64,000 nt of DNA, from NCBI RefSeq assembly GCF_037203765.1, contig NZ_JBBCAS010000006.1, forward strand, positions 226,423 through 290,422. Reading direction: 5' to 3'. Of this stretch, positions 35,371 through 45,219 are shown piece by piece. The notes beneath the pieces were generated by a model. That model did not search any database. It was not told the origin of the DNA and worked only from the letters and a program-made list of their open reading frames with translations. Every line of letters starts with the position of its first letter. The first letter of the stretch is position 1. The stretch is from Sediminicola sp037203765 (GTDB lineage: Bacteria; Bacteroidota; Bacteroidia; Flavobacteriales; Flavobacteriaceae). A program made the position numbers and the translations under genes.

Positions 35371-37293
35371 ATGCTGAATATACATAATCTATCTGTTTCA
35401 TTTGCTGGGGAATATTTGTTTGAAGAGATAGCTTTTAGATTAAATGCTGGAGATAGGGTAGGACTTATCGGTAAGAATGGAGCCGGTAAATCCACCATGT
35501 TAAAATTGTTGTCCAAAGAATTGGAACCAGATACAGGTGTCATCGCTTCCGATAAGGATATCAAGATAGGTTTTTTGAAGCAGGATATCGACTTTGAATT
35601 GGGGAGGTCCGTTTTGGATGAGGCCCAACAGGCATTTCAGGAAATCAAGGAATTGGAACTTAAACTGGACTCCATCAACCATCAGTTGGTAGAGCGAACG
35701 GATTATGAGAGCGAGAGCTATAACCAATTGATCATAGACCTCAATGATATTACCCATCACTACGAAATATTGGGAGGATACAACTACCAGGGGGAAACTG
35801 AAAAGGTACTACAGGGCCTTGGATTTAAAAGGGAAGATTTTGGCAAGAAGACCGAGACCTTTTCTGGGGGATGGCGGATGCGAATTGAGCTGGCAAAACT
35901 TTTGTTACAGAACAATGATGTACTCTTATTGGATGAGCCTACCAACCACTTGGATATAGAATCCATCATCTGGTTAGAGCAATTTTTGAGAAGTTACACC
36001 GGAGCCGTGGTCATCGTTTCCCACGATAAGATGTTCCTGGACAATGTGACCAATAGGACCATAGAGATCTCCTTGGGCAGGATCTACGATTATAGCAAGC
36101 CCTATTCCGAATATCTGGTCTTGAGAAAAGAGATCAGTGACCAGCAGATGAGTGCCCAAAAGAACCAGGAAAAACAGATTCAGCAGACCGAAAAACTGAT
36201 CGAAAAGTTCAGGGCCAAGGCTTCCAAGGCATCCATGGCGCAATCCCTGATCAAAAAGTTGGACAAGATTGAGCGCATTGAAGTGGACGAGGATGACAAT
36301 AGTGTGATGAACCTGCGCTTTCCTGTTTCTGTAACACCGGGGAAGGTAGTGTTGGAAATAGAAAACCTATCCAAGAGCTACGGCAAAAATGAGGTGCTCA
36401 AAGAAATTGACCTTTTGGTGGAAAGAGGGAGCAAAACTGCTTTTGTAGGTCAGAATGGACAAGGGAAATCTACCTTGGCAAAAATAATGGTAGGAGAATT
36501 GGATCACGAGGGCCATATAAAACTGGGCCATAATGTGCAGATCGGATATTTTGCACAGAACCAGGCCGAATACCTGGACGGGAGCAAGACTGTTTTGGAT
36601 ACCATGATCGATGCGGCCAACGAAACCAATAGGAGCAAGGTAAGGGATATCTTGGGGTCTTTTTTGTTCCGGGGCGATGAGGTAGAAAAATATGTTAGGG
36701 TACTTTCCGGAGGGGAACGCAACAGATTGGCCCTGGCGAAAATGTTATTGCAGCCGTTCAACGTGCTTGTCATGGATGAGCCTACCAACCACTTGGATAT
36801 TAAATCAAAGAATGTGCTCAAGCAAGCGCTCCAGAGTTTCGAGGGTACCCTAATACTAGTTTCCCATGATAGGGATTTCCTGCAGGGACTTACCGGCAAC
36901 GTATATGAGTTCAAGGACGGTAACATCAGGGAATACCTCGGGGATATCGATTTTTATTTGGAGCAACGAAAAGCACAGGACTTTAGGGCTATTGAGAAAA
37001 AGCAGCAGGCCGTAAAAGTCAAGGAAAAAAGCAAGGACAAGGAGGTTACCTTTGAAGACCAGAAAAAAATAAAGTCACTCAAAAATAAATTGAGCAACGC
37101 TGAGAGTTCCATAGGGCAATTGGAAAAGGAAATTGCCAATATTGACCATGAACTTCTCATGAACTACGATGCCACCATAGCCCAAAAGAACTTTTTCGAC
37201 ATGTACGAAAAGAAGAAAAAGGAGCTTAAAAAGCTTATGGACCAATGGGAAGAAATAACCATGGATTTGGAAGAAATGACAGAAAAGTCTTAA
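35371..37293 (+). CDS. ABC-F family ATPase (ribosome-associated type)
   Basis: 640 aa, two ABC ATPase domains and no membrane segments. First domain: Walker A GKNGAGKST (34-42), signature FSGGWRMR, Walker B LLLDEPTNHLD. Second: GQNGQGKST, LSGGERNRL, VMDEPTNHLD. The interdomain linker (about 240-300) is Lys/Gln-rich and helical, and the C-terminus (about 555-640) is a coiled coil, the Uup/EttA-like layout. ABC-F proteins act in the cytoplasm on the ribosomal E site; whether this one protects from antibiotics or tunes translation cannot be told. Divergent from the DUF983 gene. Confidence 0.93.
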   Translation: MLNIHNLSVSFAGEYLFEEIAFRLNAGDRVGLIGKNGAGKSTMLKLLSKELEPDTGVIASDKDIKIGFLKQDIDFELGRSVLDEAQQAFQEIKELELKLDSINHQLVERTDYESESYNQLIIDLNDITHHYEILGGYNYQGETEKVLQGLGFKREDFGKKTETFSGGWRMRIELAKLLLQNNDVLLLDEPTNHLDIESIIWLEQFLRSYTGAVVIVSHDKMFLDNVTNRTIEISLGRIYDYSKPYSEYLVLRKEISDQQMSAQKNQEKQIQQTEKLIEKFRAKASKASMAQSLIKKLDKIERIEVDEDDNSVMNLRFPVSVTPGKVVLEIENLSKSYGKNEVLKEIDLLVERGSKTAFVGQNGQGKSTLAKIMVGELDHEGHIKLGHNVQIGYFAQNQAEYLDGSKTVLDTMIDAANETNRSKVRDILGSFLFRGDEVEKYVRVLSGGERNRLALAKMLLQPFNVLVMDEPTNHLDIKSKNVLKQALQSFEGTLILVSHDRDFLQGLTGNVYEFKDGNIREYLGDIDFYLEQRKAQDFRAIEKKQQAVKVKEKSKDKEVTFEDQKKIKSLKNKLSNAESSIGQLEKEIANIDHELLMNYDATIAQKNFFDMYEKKKKELKKLMDQWEEITMDLEEMTEKS

Positions 37294-37376
37294 TCGCCAA
37301 CAATACTTACAACACCACACCACAACTTTTGGCACTTTCACAACAAAAACCGATAGGTCGCTTGTCCTACATCGAT

Positions 37377-37384
37377 TATTTTTG
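37377..37384 (+). promoter_or_regulatory. Candidate -7 box for the leucine-rich-repeat genes
   Basis: TATTTTTG, an exact TAnnTTTG, placed just before the inverted-repeat leader of the LRR pair. No good -33 TTG at 17-23 nt. Confidence 0.4.
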
Positions 37385-37395
37385 TTGTTAGTCTC

Positions 37396-37462
37396 TTATT
37401 GTACTTTATTTGTAGGACAATTCCTAGGAATGTTCAGACTACAAAAGTTTGAAGTACAATAA
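37396..37462 (+). promoter_or_regulatory. Stem-loop leader upstream of the LRR pair
   Basis: Perfect 11-bp inverted repeat TTATTGTACTT / AAGTACAATAA (37396-37406 and 37452-37462). The enclosed loop holds a second, perfect 12-bp palindrome with centre CCTAGG (37420-37431). The outer arm ends 12 bp before the ATG, so folding could affect translation; as DNA it could be an operator. Confidence 0.5.
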
Positions 37463-37474
37463 AGTATACACTAC

Positions 37475-38365
37475 ATGAAACAGGCTTATTTTGTTTTAGT
37501 TGTTATGATGCTAATGGGCCCATATGTGATGGGCAATGTTAGTTCCCAGGAAAAGAAAGTTCTTATAGATCTGTATTCCAGTACCCATGGTTCCCAATGG
37601 AAGGTGAGATGGGATTTGAATGCCCCTGTTTCTGAATGGTACGGTGTGCGTGTGGAGGATGGTAAAATTGTTTCCCTTAATTTGTTCAATAACAACCTTC
37701 AGGGGAACCTGCCAAATTCTTTGGGTAACTTATCATTTCTCGAAGAGTTGAATTTGGCCTTCAATACCCTGCAAGGGGAAATACCGGAGACCATCACCAA
37801 ATTGAGAAAATTAAAGGTGCTCAGATTGGGAAAGAACCAATTGGAGGGAGAGATACCAGAGGAAATAGGAAATTTGGAGCACTTGTCCGTAATGGATATG
37901 TTCGATAATGGCCTGTCGGGCAACTTGCCGCCCAGTATTGGGAAGCTGAAGCAATTGAAGATGCTTTATCTTTCCTACAACGCATTGAGCGGAAGTATTC
38001 CAAAAGAATTGGTAAACTTGGAATCACTTGAAAGATTGGAATTGGCAGATAATATGATAGAAGGGGAATTGCCCAATGGGATGGCAGACCTTCCCAATTT
38101 AAAGGCTATGACCTTGGCAGAGAATAACTTGTCCGGTAATATTCCGGAGGGGATTTTTACAATGCCAAATCTGCGACTTTTACAGATGCAGAACAATAAT
38201 TTTGAAGCGATTACTGATCAAATTACAGGTCAGAGAAATACACAACTGGCCCTTTTGGATATGGATAAAAAGGCCGATAGGTATGAAAAGAATGATTTTA
38301 AGGATTTGTTTATCCCCAATGCCACGGGTACTGCGGAGACCAAATTCGAAGATGATGATAACTAA
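37475..38365 (+). CDS. Exported leucine-rich-repeat protein (plant-type LRR), first of a tandem pair
   Basis: 296 aa. Signal peptide (about 1-20), a capping segment with ALY-like start and WYGV-type WYGVRVEDGKI, then about seven 23-24-residue repeats of the pattern LxxLxxLxLxxNxLxGxIP, and a short acidic tail ETKFEDDDN. Secreted or periplasmic scaffold that probably binds a protein or glycan. No type IX C-terminal domain is visible. The second copy starts 11 bp downstream. Function unknown. Confidence 0.85.
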   Translation: MKQAYFVLVVMMLMGPYVMGNVSSQEKKVLIDLYSSTHGSQWKVRWDLNAPVSEWYGVRVEDGKIVSLNLFNNNLQGNLPNSLGNLSFLEELNLAFNTLQGEIPETITKLRKLKVLRLGKNQLEGEIPEEIGNLEHLSVMDMFDNGLSGNLPPSIGKLKQLKMLYLSYNALSGSIPKELVNLESLERLELADNMIEGELPNGMADLPNLKAMTLAENNLSGNIPEGIFTMPNLRLLQMQNNNFEAITDQITGQRNTQLALLDMDKKADRYEKNDFKDLFIPNATGTAETKFEDDDN

Positions 38366-38376
38366 ACATTGAAATT

Positions 38377-39282
38377 ATGATGTTAAAAACCAAATTTCGT
38401 AACGTAAAAATTATCCTCTTATTGGGGGCTTTTGCACTGGTATCCCATTCGGTAGCCTTGGCAGAGGTTGGCCAAGATGATAAGGAGGCTTTAATGTCCC
38501 TTTACAATAGCACCAATGGCGCTGAATGGACCAAGACCTGGGACCTAAGTCAACCGGTTTCTACCTGGTATGGCGTGAAGGTGGTCAACGATAAAGTTGT
38601 GGAGATCAACTTGTTCCGCAATAATCTACAGGGCGTACTTCCGGAGAGTATCGGTAAACTTACCCATTTGGTACAGTTGAACCTTGCTTTCAATGGTATT
38701 TCTGGTGAAATACCGAGAACCATGGTACAACTGAACGAGCTAAAAGTGCTTCGTTTGGAAATGAACCGTATCAAAGGAGAACTTCCGCAGGATATGGGCA
38801 AACTAAAGAAATTGGAGGAACTGACAGTGTTCAACAACTTCCTCTCTGGTAACATACCTGCAAGTATTGGGGAAATTACCAACCTTAAGGTGTTGAATAT
38901 CTCTAGTAACAATCTAAAAGGTGCCATTCCCAATTCTTTGGGCAATCTTTCAAAATTGGAAGTATTGGGTCTTTTTGAAAATACATTGGACGGTTCCATC
39001 CCTTCGGAACTTGGAAAATTGGGAAAACTGAAGGAATTGGTTTTGGCCAATAATCAACTAGGGGGTGAAATCCCTATGGAATTTGGCCAGTTGGCAAGTT
39101 TGGAAATTCTTCAAATTCAGAACAATAAGTTTAATTCCTTTAAGAGTCTGGAGATGATGGATTCCAAACAATTTTTGGTTTTTGACTACGATAAAAAGAA
39201 TATTAACCCGAATTTTAAAACGGTCGATTTCAATAATACCAGAATGGCCGATACTAAATTTGAGGATGACAATAATGAATAG
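38377..39282 (+). CDS. Exported leucine-rich-repeat protein, second of a tandem pair
   Basis: 301 aa, paralogue of the preceding gene: same signal peptide, same cap (WDLSQPVSTWYGVKV), the same number of plant-type repeats and almost the same acidic end DTKFEDDNNE. The start has two ATG codons (38377, 38380). Differences are spread through the repeats, so the duplication is not recent. It ends the two-gene operon before a strong terminator. Likely extracytoplasmic recognition protein; ligand unknown. Confidence 0.85.
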   Translation: MMLKTKFRNVKIILLLGAFALVSHSVALAEVGQDDKEALMSLYNSTNGAEWTKTWDLSQPVSTWYGVKVVNDKVVEINLFRNNLQGVLPESIGKLTHLVQLNLAFNGISGEIPRTMVQLNELKVLRLEMNRIKGELPQDMGKLKKLEELTVFNNFLSGNIPASIGEITNLKVLNISSNNLKGAIPNSLGNLSKLEVLGLFENTLDGSIPSELGKLGKLKELVLANNQLGGEIPMEFGQLASLEILQIQNNKFNSFKSLEMMDSKQFLVFDYDKKNINPNFKTVDFNNTRMADTKFEDDNNE

Positions 39283-39309
39283 TTGATTATAATTTTAGTT
39301 AGTTTGGTT

Positions 39310-39338
39310 AAAAAGGATGCTCTAAGCATCCTTTTTTT
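39310..39338 (+). terminator. Terminator after the LRR pair
   Basis: Stem GGATGCT / AGCATCC (39315-39321 and 39325-39331), 3-nt loop, extended by four A-T pairs and followed by seven T. Confidence 0.88.
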
Positions 39339-39395
39339 ATGGGCAGATTTCTTGGTTTTAGGATATCTTTAACTAAATACGCTTAAACTAAAGGG

Positions 39396-39418
39396 TACTT
39401 TTGTTGTCTATACAACAA
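39396..39418 (+). promoter_or_regulatory. Promoter -7 box and overlapping operator-like repeat of the RND efflux operon
   Basis: TACTTTTG (39396-39403) is an exact -7 box. Overlapping its end is the perfect inverted repeat TTGTTGT-CTAT-ACAACAA (39401-39407 and 39412-39418), which covers the expected transcription start. That is the right place for a repressor. No regulator gene is adjacent. Confidence 0.5.
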
Positions 39419-39439
39419 TTATACTATAGCCTTAACTTA

Positions 39440-40573
39440 ATGGATACTAGAAAAATAGTACTGTCCGTCCTTGGATTACTTCTAATTGCCCTATCATTTT
39501 ATGCGGCCTCTGTCATCATCGCGAACAAGAACACCCAAAAGCCCAAACCTGAAAAAGTTGTTAAAACGGTGTTTGTGCAAACCGTTAAAAACGGAACCGT
39601 TCCCATTGTAGTCTCTGCTAACGGTAACCTGGTAGCCCAAAGGAGGGTAGAGCTTTTTTCTGAAGTTCAAGGGGTTTTCAAAACTGGGAGCGTCCTGTTC
39701 CGTCCGGGACAAAAGTACAGTGCAGGGCAGACCATTATCAGTATTGATGCACAAGAGTACAATGCCAGTGTGCAATCGTCAAAAAGCAACCTATATAATC
39801 TGATTACGTCCATCATGCCAGATCTTCGACTGGATTATCCGGAAGTATTCCCAAAATGGGAAGAATATCTCCGGAATTTCGACATACAGAAAACAACACC
39901 ACCACTGCCACAAATGGATACCGAAAAGGAACGCTATTTTATTTCTGGGCGGGGGATACTGACCAATTATTACAATGTAAAAAATCAGGAGCAAAGACTG
40001 GCAAAATATAGGATCACGGCCCCATTTAACGGAGTGGTTACCGATGCCCTGGTCACTGAAGGCACCTTGGTGCGTTCCGGACAAAAACTGGGGGAGTTTA
40101 TAGATACCGGTGTCTACGAGTTGGAAGTTGCCGTTAGCAAAAGCTATAGTGATCTCCTGAAGTTGGGTGAAGAGGTAGCATTGGTGAACTTGGACAATAG
40201 CAAGAAATACACTGGTAAAGTTGCCAGGATCAATGCCAATATAGATCAGTTGTCCCAAACCATCAGGGCGTATATTGAGGTGCGAAACCCTGAATTAAGG
40301 GAAGGGATGTACCTGCAGGCCAATTTGAATACACAGGAAGAGACCGAGGCCATTGAAATAGATAGGAGTCTGCTGTTGGAAGGCGATAAGATTTTTGTGG
40401 TTCGGGACACTGTCCTGGATATGATTGATGTAAAACCAATATTTTTTAGCGATAAGAAAGTGGTTCTAAAAGAAGTTCCGGACGGGGCCACCATCTTGTC
40501 CAAACCGGTCATAGGAGCGTATGCCGGAATGTTGGTAAAGGTATTGAAGGACATGGCTAATACGGAAGAATAA
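39440..40573 (+). CDS. RND efflux periplasmic adaptor (HlyD/membrane-fusion family)
   Basis: 377 aa from ATG 39440; an upstream TTG lies in the operator and is rejected. N-terminal membrane helix (about 5-25), then the barrel-sandwich segment (VSANGNLVAQRRVELFSEVQG split around 50-75), a short alpha-helical hairpin region, the second half (APFNGVVTDALVTEGTLVRSG, shown only as the span about 195-216) and a beta-barrel domain. It bridges the inner-membrane pump and the TolC-like channel. Stop and next start overlap (TAATG). Confidence 0.93.
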   Translation: MDTRKIVLSVLGLLLIALSFYAASVIIANKNTQKPKPEKVVKTVFVQTVKNGTVPIVVSANGNLVAQRRVELFSEVQGVFKTGSVLFRPGQKYSAGQTIISIDAQEYNASVQSSKSNLYNLITSIMPDLRLDYPEVFPKWEEYLRNFDIQKTTPPLPQMDTEKERYFISGRGILTNYYNVKNQEQRLAKYRITAPFNGVVTDALVTEGTLVRSGQKLGEFIDTGVYELEVAVSKSYSDLLKLGEEVALVNLDNSKKYTGKVARINANIDQLSQTIRAYIEVRNPELREGMYLQANLNTQEETEAIEIDRSLLLEGDKIFVVRDTVLDMIDVKPIFFSDKKVVLKEVPDGATILSKPVIGAYAGMLVKVLKDMANTEE

Positions 40574-43500
40574 TGAGGGGTCTTATAGCATATTTTATAA
40601 AGTACCATGTAGCTGTTAGTGTATTTATCCTGGCGTTCGTTGTTTTTGGAATTGCAGGGGCACTCTCATTGAAGTCGTCCTTCTTTCCATTGTCCGATTC
40701 CAAGAACATTGCCATTAATATTACCTATCCCGGTGCTTCGCCACAGGAAGTGGAAGAAGGAATTGTTCTTAAGATTGAGGACAACCTCAAAGGATTGGAA
40801 GGCGTGGATAGGGTGACCTCCACCTCCAGGGAGAACAGTGGAACCATCAATGTAGAGATAGAGAAAGGCAGGGATATTGATTTTATGTTGCTCGAAGTCA
40901 AAAATGCCGTGGATAGGGTGCCATCCTTTCCAACGGGCATGGAACCCTTGGTTGTTTCCAAACTGGAGGCCGTGCGTCAGACGATCAGTTTTTCGGTCAG
41001 TGGTGACAATGTCCCCTTGGCCACATTAAAGCAAATTGGAAGGCAGATAGAGAACGACATTCGGGCCCTTGAAGGCATATCGCAGATCAATATCTCGGGA
41101 TATCCCCAGGAAGAGATAGAGATTGCGGTGAACGAGAATAGCCTTCTCGCTTATAACTTATCCTTTAGTGAGGTTTCCCAAGCTGTGGCCAATGCCAATA
41201 TTTTGGTGACTGGGGGAAATATTAAGACAGATGCGGAAGAATATTTGATCCGGGCCAATAACAGGTCCTATTACGGTGATGAGATCTCCAACCTTATTGT
41301 CAGGGCAGATGCCTCGGGACAGACTATTAGGTTAAAGGATGTTGCCATTATCAGGGATAGGTTCTCAGAAACCCCCAATACGTCCTATTTCAACGGTAAT
41401 CTGGCCGTGAATGTCAGTATTACGAGCACCAATACCGAAGATTTGATCTCTGCGGCCGAGCAGGTAAAGGAATATGTAGCGGATTTTAACCAAAAATACA
41501 ATAATGTACAGGCCAATGTGGTCAGTGACCAGTCCGTCACCTTGACCCAAAGGACACAATTGCTGACCGAAAACGCTATCATGGGGATGATCTTGGTATT
41601 GATTTTCCTGTCCTTATTTTTGAATACAAGACTGGCTTTTTGGGTGGCTTTTGGTCTGCCCATTTCCTTTTTGGGGATGTTCATCTTTGCCGGCTTTTTC
41701 GATGTGACCATAAATGTACTCTCCTTGTTCGGAATGATTATCGTAATTGGTATTCTGGTGGATGACGGAATTGTTATAGCGGAAAATATCTATCAACATT
41801 ACGAGAGGGGCAAGAGTCCCATACAAGCGGCCATAGACGGTACCATGGAGGTGATTCCTCCCATAGTCTCGGCTATTATTACAACCATTCTTGCTTTTTC
41901 TATCTTCTTGTTTTTGGACGGGAGGATTGGGGAATTCTTTAGTGAGGTGTCCGTAATAGTCATCCTCACACTTGTGGTGTCCCTTGTGGAAGCCCTGATT
42001 ATTTTGCCGGCCCATTTGGCACATTCCAAAGCGTTGCAGCCACTGGATGATAAACCCAAAAAAGGTATAGCCAAAGTATTCTCCAAACTAAGAGTAATCA
42101 ATGACTATGGTGATAAAATGATGGTCTGGATGCGGGACAATATGTACGGACCTTCCCTAAAATTCGCTCTAAAACACAAAATTCTGACCTTTTCATTTTT
42201 TGTTGTGGCCTTGGTCCTTACCCTTGGATCTGTAGGTGGTGGTATCATAAGAACGGCGTTTTTCCCGTCTATTGCCAGTGATAGGGTACAGGTATCCCTG
42301 TTGATGCCCAATGGCACCAATGAAAAGATTACGGATTCTATTATAAGCCTGATAGAAGAAAAAGCAGAAATAGTCAACAAGGAACTTACGGAAACCTATT
42401 TACAGGGGACCGACAAGGTGCTTTTTGAAAACATGATCAGAACGGTAGGTCCAGGATCTTCCGCGGCCAACTTGGTCATCAACCTACTTCCAGGAGAGGA
42501 AAGACCGGACGAAATACGTTCCAATATGGTGACCAGTAGGTTACAGGAACTGGTTGGACCCGTGGTGGGGGTTGAGAGCCTCATTTATGGATCGGGAGGT
42601 AACTTTGGGGGCGACCCTGTTTCCGTATCCCTTATGGGCAACAACATTCAGGAACTGAAAGCTGCCAAAAAGGATTTGAAAACGGCCTTGGAAAACAATG
42701 CCCTTTTAAAGGATGTTGCCGATAACGATCCTGCTGGGATCAAGGAAATAAGGTTAGAGCTCAAAGAGAATGCCTATTTATTGGGGCTCGATCTCAGGAC
42801 GGTGATGAACCAGGTAAGGGCCGGATTTTTTGGTACCCAAGCACAGCGATTCCAAAGGGGACAGGATGAAATTAGGGTATGGGTACGATATGACCGACAG
42901 GACAGGTCCTCCATTACAGATCTTGATGAGATGCGTATTGCCACTCCATCCGGGAACAAAGTGCCATTAAAGGAAATTGCCACGTATACCATTGAAAGGG
43001 GAGATGTGGCCATCAACCACTTGGATGGACGAAGGGAAATCCAAATCTCGGCCGACCTTAAAGATGACAAGACTACCAGTGCAACGGATATCATGACCGA
43101 TATCCAGACGCAGGTCATGCCAGAGATCCAATCAAAATATCCAACGGTATCGGCCTCCTATGAAGGACAGAATAGAGAAGCCGGCAAATTGCTGGGTTCT
43201 TTGAAATCTGCCGGTCTAACGGTACTATTATTGATCTATATTACCATTGCATTCACGTTTAGAAGCTTTAGCCAACCTTTAATGCTCATTTTGCTGGTGC
43301 CTTTTAGTTTAACGGCTGTAGCTTGGGGCCATTGGTTCCATGATTTTCCCATAAATATTTTATCCATGTTGGGAATAATAGCGCTGATAGGAATTATGGT
43401 GAACGATGGATTGGTGCTCATTGGTAAGTTCAATACCAACCTCAGGGAAGGGATGAAATTTGATGATGCTATTTTTGAAGCCGGTAAATCCAGGTTTAGG

Positions 43501-43848
43501 GCCATATTTCTTACATCCATTACCACCATCGCCGGTTTGGCACCCTTGCTATTGGAAAAGAGCAGGCAGGCACAGTTCTTAAAGCCCATGGCCATTTCAA
43601 TTGCCTACGGTATTGCCTTTGCTACTGTGCTGACCTTGTTGATGTTGCCTCTTTTCTTGGCATTCAGCAATAGGTTCAAGGTAAGTTCCAAATGGCTGGC
43701 CACAGGGGTACCGGTAACCAAAGAGGAAGTAGAAAGAGCCATTAAAGAGCAGGATGAGGAGCGGCATATGCAGGGAAATCACCATCAGAAAGAAAATATT
43801 ATTCATTCCAACGGTAGTATGGAAGAAAACACCGAAAAGAGTATATAG
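40573..43848 (+). CDS. RND efflux inner-membrane transporter (AcrB/MdtB-like HAE family)
   Basis: 1091 aa, normal for HAE-RND pumps, with twelve membrane helices (one near the N-terminus, five at about 335-480, one near 535 and five in the last quarter) and two large periplasmic loops. The proton-relay region shows GILVDDGIVIAENIYQH near 393 and GIMVNDGLVLIGK near 937. It exports small hydrophobic compounds by proton antiport. Middle gene of the adaptor-pump-channel operon. Confidence 0.95.
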   Translation: MRGLIAYFIKYHVAVSVFILAFVVFGIAGALSLKSSFFPLSDSKNIAINITYPGASPQEVEEGIVLKIEDNLKGLEGVDRVTSTSRENSGTINVEIEKGRDIDFMLLEVKNAVDRVPSFPTGMEPLVVSKLEAVRQTISFSVSGDNVPLATLKQIGRQIENDIRALEGISQINISGYPQEEIEIAVNENSLLAYNLSFSEVSQAVANANILVTGGNIKTDAEEYLIRANNRSYYGDEISNLIVRADASGQTIRLKDVAIIRDRFSETPNTSYFNGNLAVNVSITSTNTEDLISAAEQVKEYVADFNQKYNNVQANVVSDQSVTLTQRTQLLTENAIMGMILVLIFLSLFLNTRLAFWVAFGLPISFLGMFIFAGFFDVTINVLSLFGMIIVIGILVDDGIVIAENIYQHYERGKSPIQAAIDGTMEVIPPIVSAIITTILAFSIFLFLDGRIGEFFSEVSVIVILTLVVSLVEALIILPAHLAHSKALQPLDDKPKKGIAKVFSKLRVINDYGDKMMVWMRDNMYGPSLKFALKHKILTFSFFVVALVLTLGSVGGGIIRTAFFPSIASDRVQVSLLMPNGTNEKITDSIISLIEEKAEIVNKELTETYLQGTDKVLFENMIRTVGPGSSAANLVINLLPGEERPDEIRSNMVTSRLQELVGPVVGVESLIYGSGGNFGGDPVSVSLMGNNIQELKAAKKDLKTALENNALLKDVADNDPAGIKEIRLELKENAYLLGLDLRTVMNQVRAGFFGTQAQRFQRGQDEIRVWVRYDRQDRSSITDLDEMRIATPSGNKVPLKEIATYTIERGDVAINHLDGRREIQISADLKDDKTTSATDIMTDIQTQVMPEIQSKYPTVSASYEGQNREAGKLLGSLKSAGLTVLLLIYITIAFTFRSFSQPLMLILLVPFSLTAVAWGHWFHDFPINILSMLGIIALIGIMVNDGLVLIGKFNTNLREGMKFDDAIFEAGKSRFRAIFLTSITTIAGLAPLLLEKSRQAQFLKPMAISIAYGIAFATVLTLLMLPLFLAFSNRFKVSSKWLATGVPVTKEEVERAIKEQDEERHMQGNHHQKENIIHSNGSMEENTEKSI

Positions 43849-43852
43849 GTCC

Positions 43853-45217
43853 ATGAAGAAATTTTATCTACTGTTAATAATTACGGCTTTTTACGGGAAG
43901 GAAATGGTCGCCCAAGAGAATCTATTGTCCAAGGAGGAGGCCGTGGTCAAGACCCTTGAAAACAATTTCAATATAGTGGTGGCCAAGAACAATGTTGAAA
44001 TTGCAGAGAACAATACCGGGATTCTCAACTCTGGTTATTTGCCCTCCGTTACAGGAACGGCAGGTGCAACCTATAATAGGAACAATACCAATACAGAATT
44101 TCCGGGTCAATTTTTGGAAGATGGGAGTCCTAGACCGGATATAGACGTGGACAAGGCAGAAAGTCAGCGCTACAATTCGGCTATCAATGTAAATTATACC
44201 CTATTTGATGGGCTTGGGAGGTTCTATAATTACAAACGGTTAAAGGAACAGTACCAATTGAGTGAACTTCAGGCAAGGGAGACCATAGAAAACACCATCC
44301 TACAATTGTTCAGTGTTTATTTTGAAATTGCCAGGCTTACAGAAAACCAAAGAGTGCTGCAACAGGCTCTGGAAATCTCTCAGGATAGGATTAAAAGGGC
44401 GGAGTACTCTTTTGATTATGGACAGAATACCCAACTGGATATTTTGAATGCCCAAGTGGATGTAACCAATGACAGTATCAACCTGTTGAACACCAATCAG
44501 AATTTGGCCAATGCCAAAAGGGATCTGAACGTGATCCTGAACCAAGATCTGAACAATAGGTTTCAGGTGGATACCGTGATACGGTTTATTCCGAGATTAC
44601 AATTGGAAGAGTTTGTAACGCTTGCCAAAAACAATAACGTGGCCGTGTTGCAGTCCGAACGAAGCCTGGCCATCAACGATTACGATATCAAGGTAAGCAG
44701 ATCTGGATATTTGCCTACCATTGGTTTGACAGGTACCTATGGGTGGAACCGTAACCAGAGTGCCCCATCGGCCTTTTTATCTGGGGCCATCTTTCCGGGA
44801 ATCAATTCCACTACGGATAATATAGCCTTGGGAGCCAGTCTGACCTGGAACCTTTTTGATGGGGGAGGAACCACGGTAAGGGTCAAAAATGCAAAAATTG
44901 CCTATGCCAATCAGGAGTTGATCAAAAAACAAATTGAGCTGGAGGTGAACAGGGATATATTGAACGCTCTGGCCATTTATGAGAACAGGTTGAACATTTA
45001 CCAGATACAGGAGCAAAATGTGTTGACCAACCAAAATAACTTTGAGCGCTCTGAGGAACAGTTTAAATTGGGGCGAATTACCTCCATTGAATTCCGTCAG
45101 GCACAGATCAATCTGCTCAATGCGCAGACCAATAAAAACCTCGCCAAGTATGACGCCAAGCTGGCAGAATTGCAGTTGCTTCAATTGACGGGTCAGTTAT
45201 TGAACGTAGAACTATAG
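43853..45217 (+). CDS. TolC-family outer-membrane efflux channel
   Basis: 454 aa from ATG 43853, 4 bp after the pump gene; an upstream start inside the pump gene gives a non-signal N-terminus and is rejected. Signal peptide (about 1-20, ending MVAQ) followed by two outer-membrane-efflux (OEP) repeats with long coiled helices, e.g. YNSAINVNYTLFDGLG and LGASLTWNLFDGGGT. It completes the tripartite exporter. Confidence 0.94.
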   Translation: MKKFYLLLIITAFYGKEMVAQENLLSKEEAVVKTLENNFNIVVAKNNVEIAENNTGILNSGYLPSVTGTAGATYNRNNTNTEFPGQFLEDGSPRPDIDVDKAESQRYNSAINVNYTLFDGLGRFYNYKRLKEQYQLSELQARETIENTILQLFSVYFEIARLTENQRVLQQALEISQDRIKRAEYSFDYGQNTQLDILNAQVDVTNDSINLLNTNQNLANAKRDLNVILNQDLNNRFQVDTVIRFIPRLQLEEFVTLAKNNNVAVLQSERSLAINDYDIKVSRSGYLPTIGLTGTYGWNRNQSAPSAFLSGAIFPGINSTTDNIALGASLTWNLFDGGGTTVRVKNAKIAYANQELIKKQIELEVNRDILNALAIYENRLNIYQIQEQNVLTNQNNFERSEEQFKLGRITSIEFRQAQINLLNAQTNKNLAKYDAKLAELQLLQLTGQLLNVEL

Positions 45218-45219
45218 CT

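Noticed and set aside
43754..43852. N-terminal extension of the TolC-family protein inside the pump gene.
   Set aside because: The extension is basic and unrelated to a signal peptide, while ATG 43853 begins a normal signal peptide.
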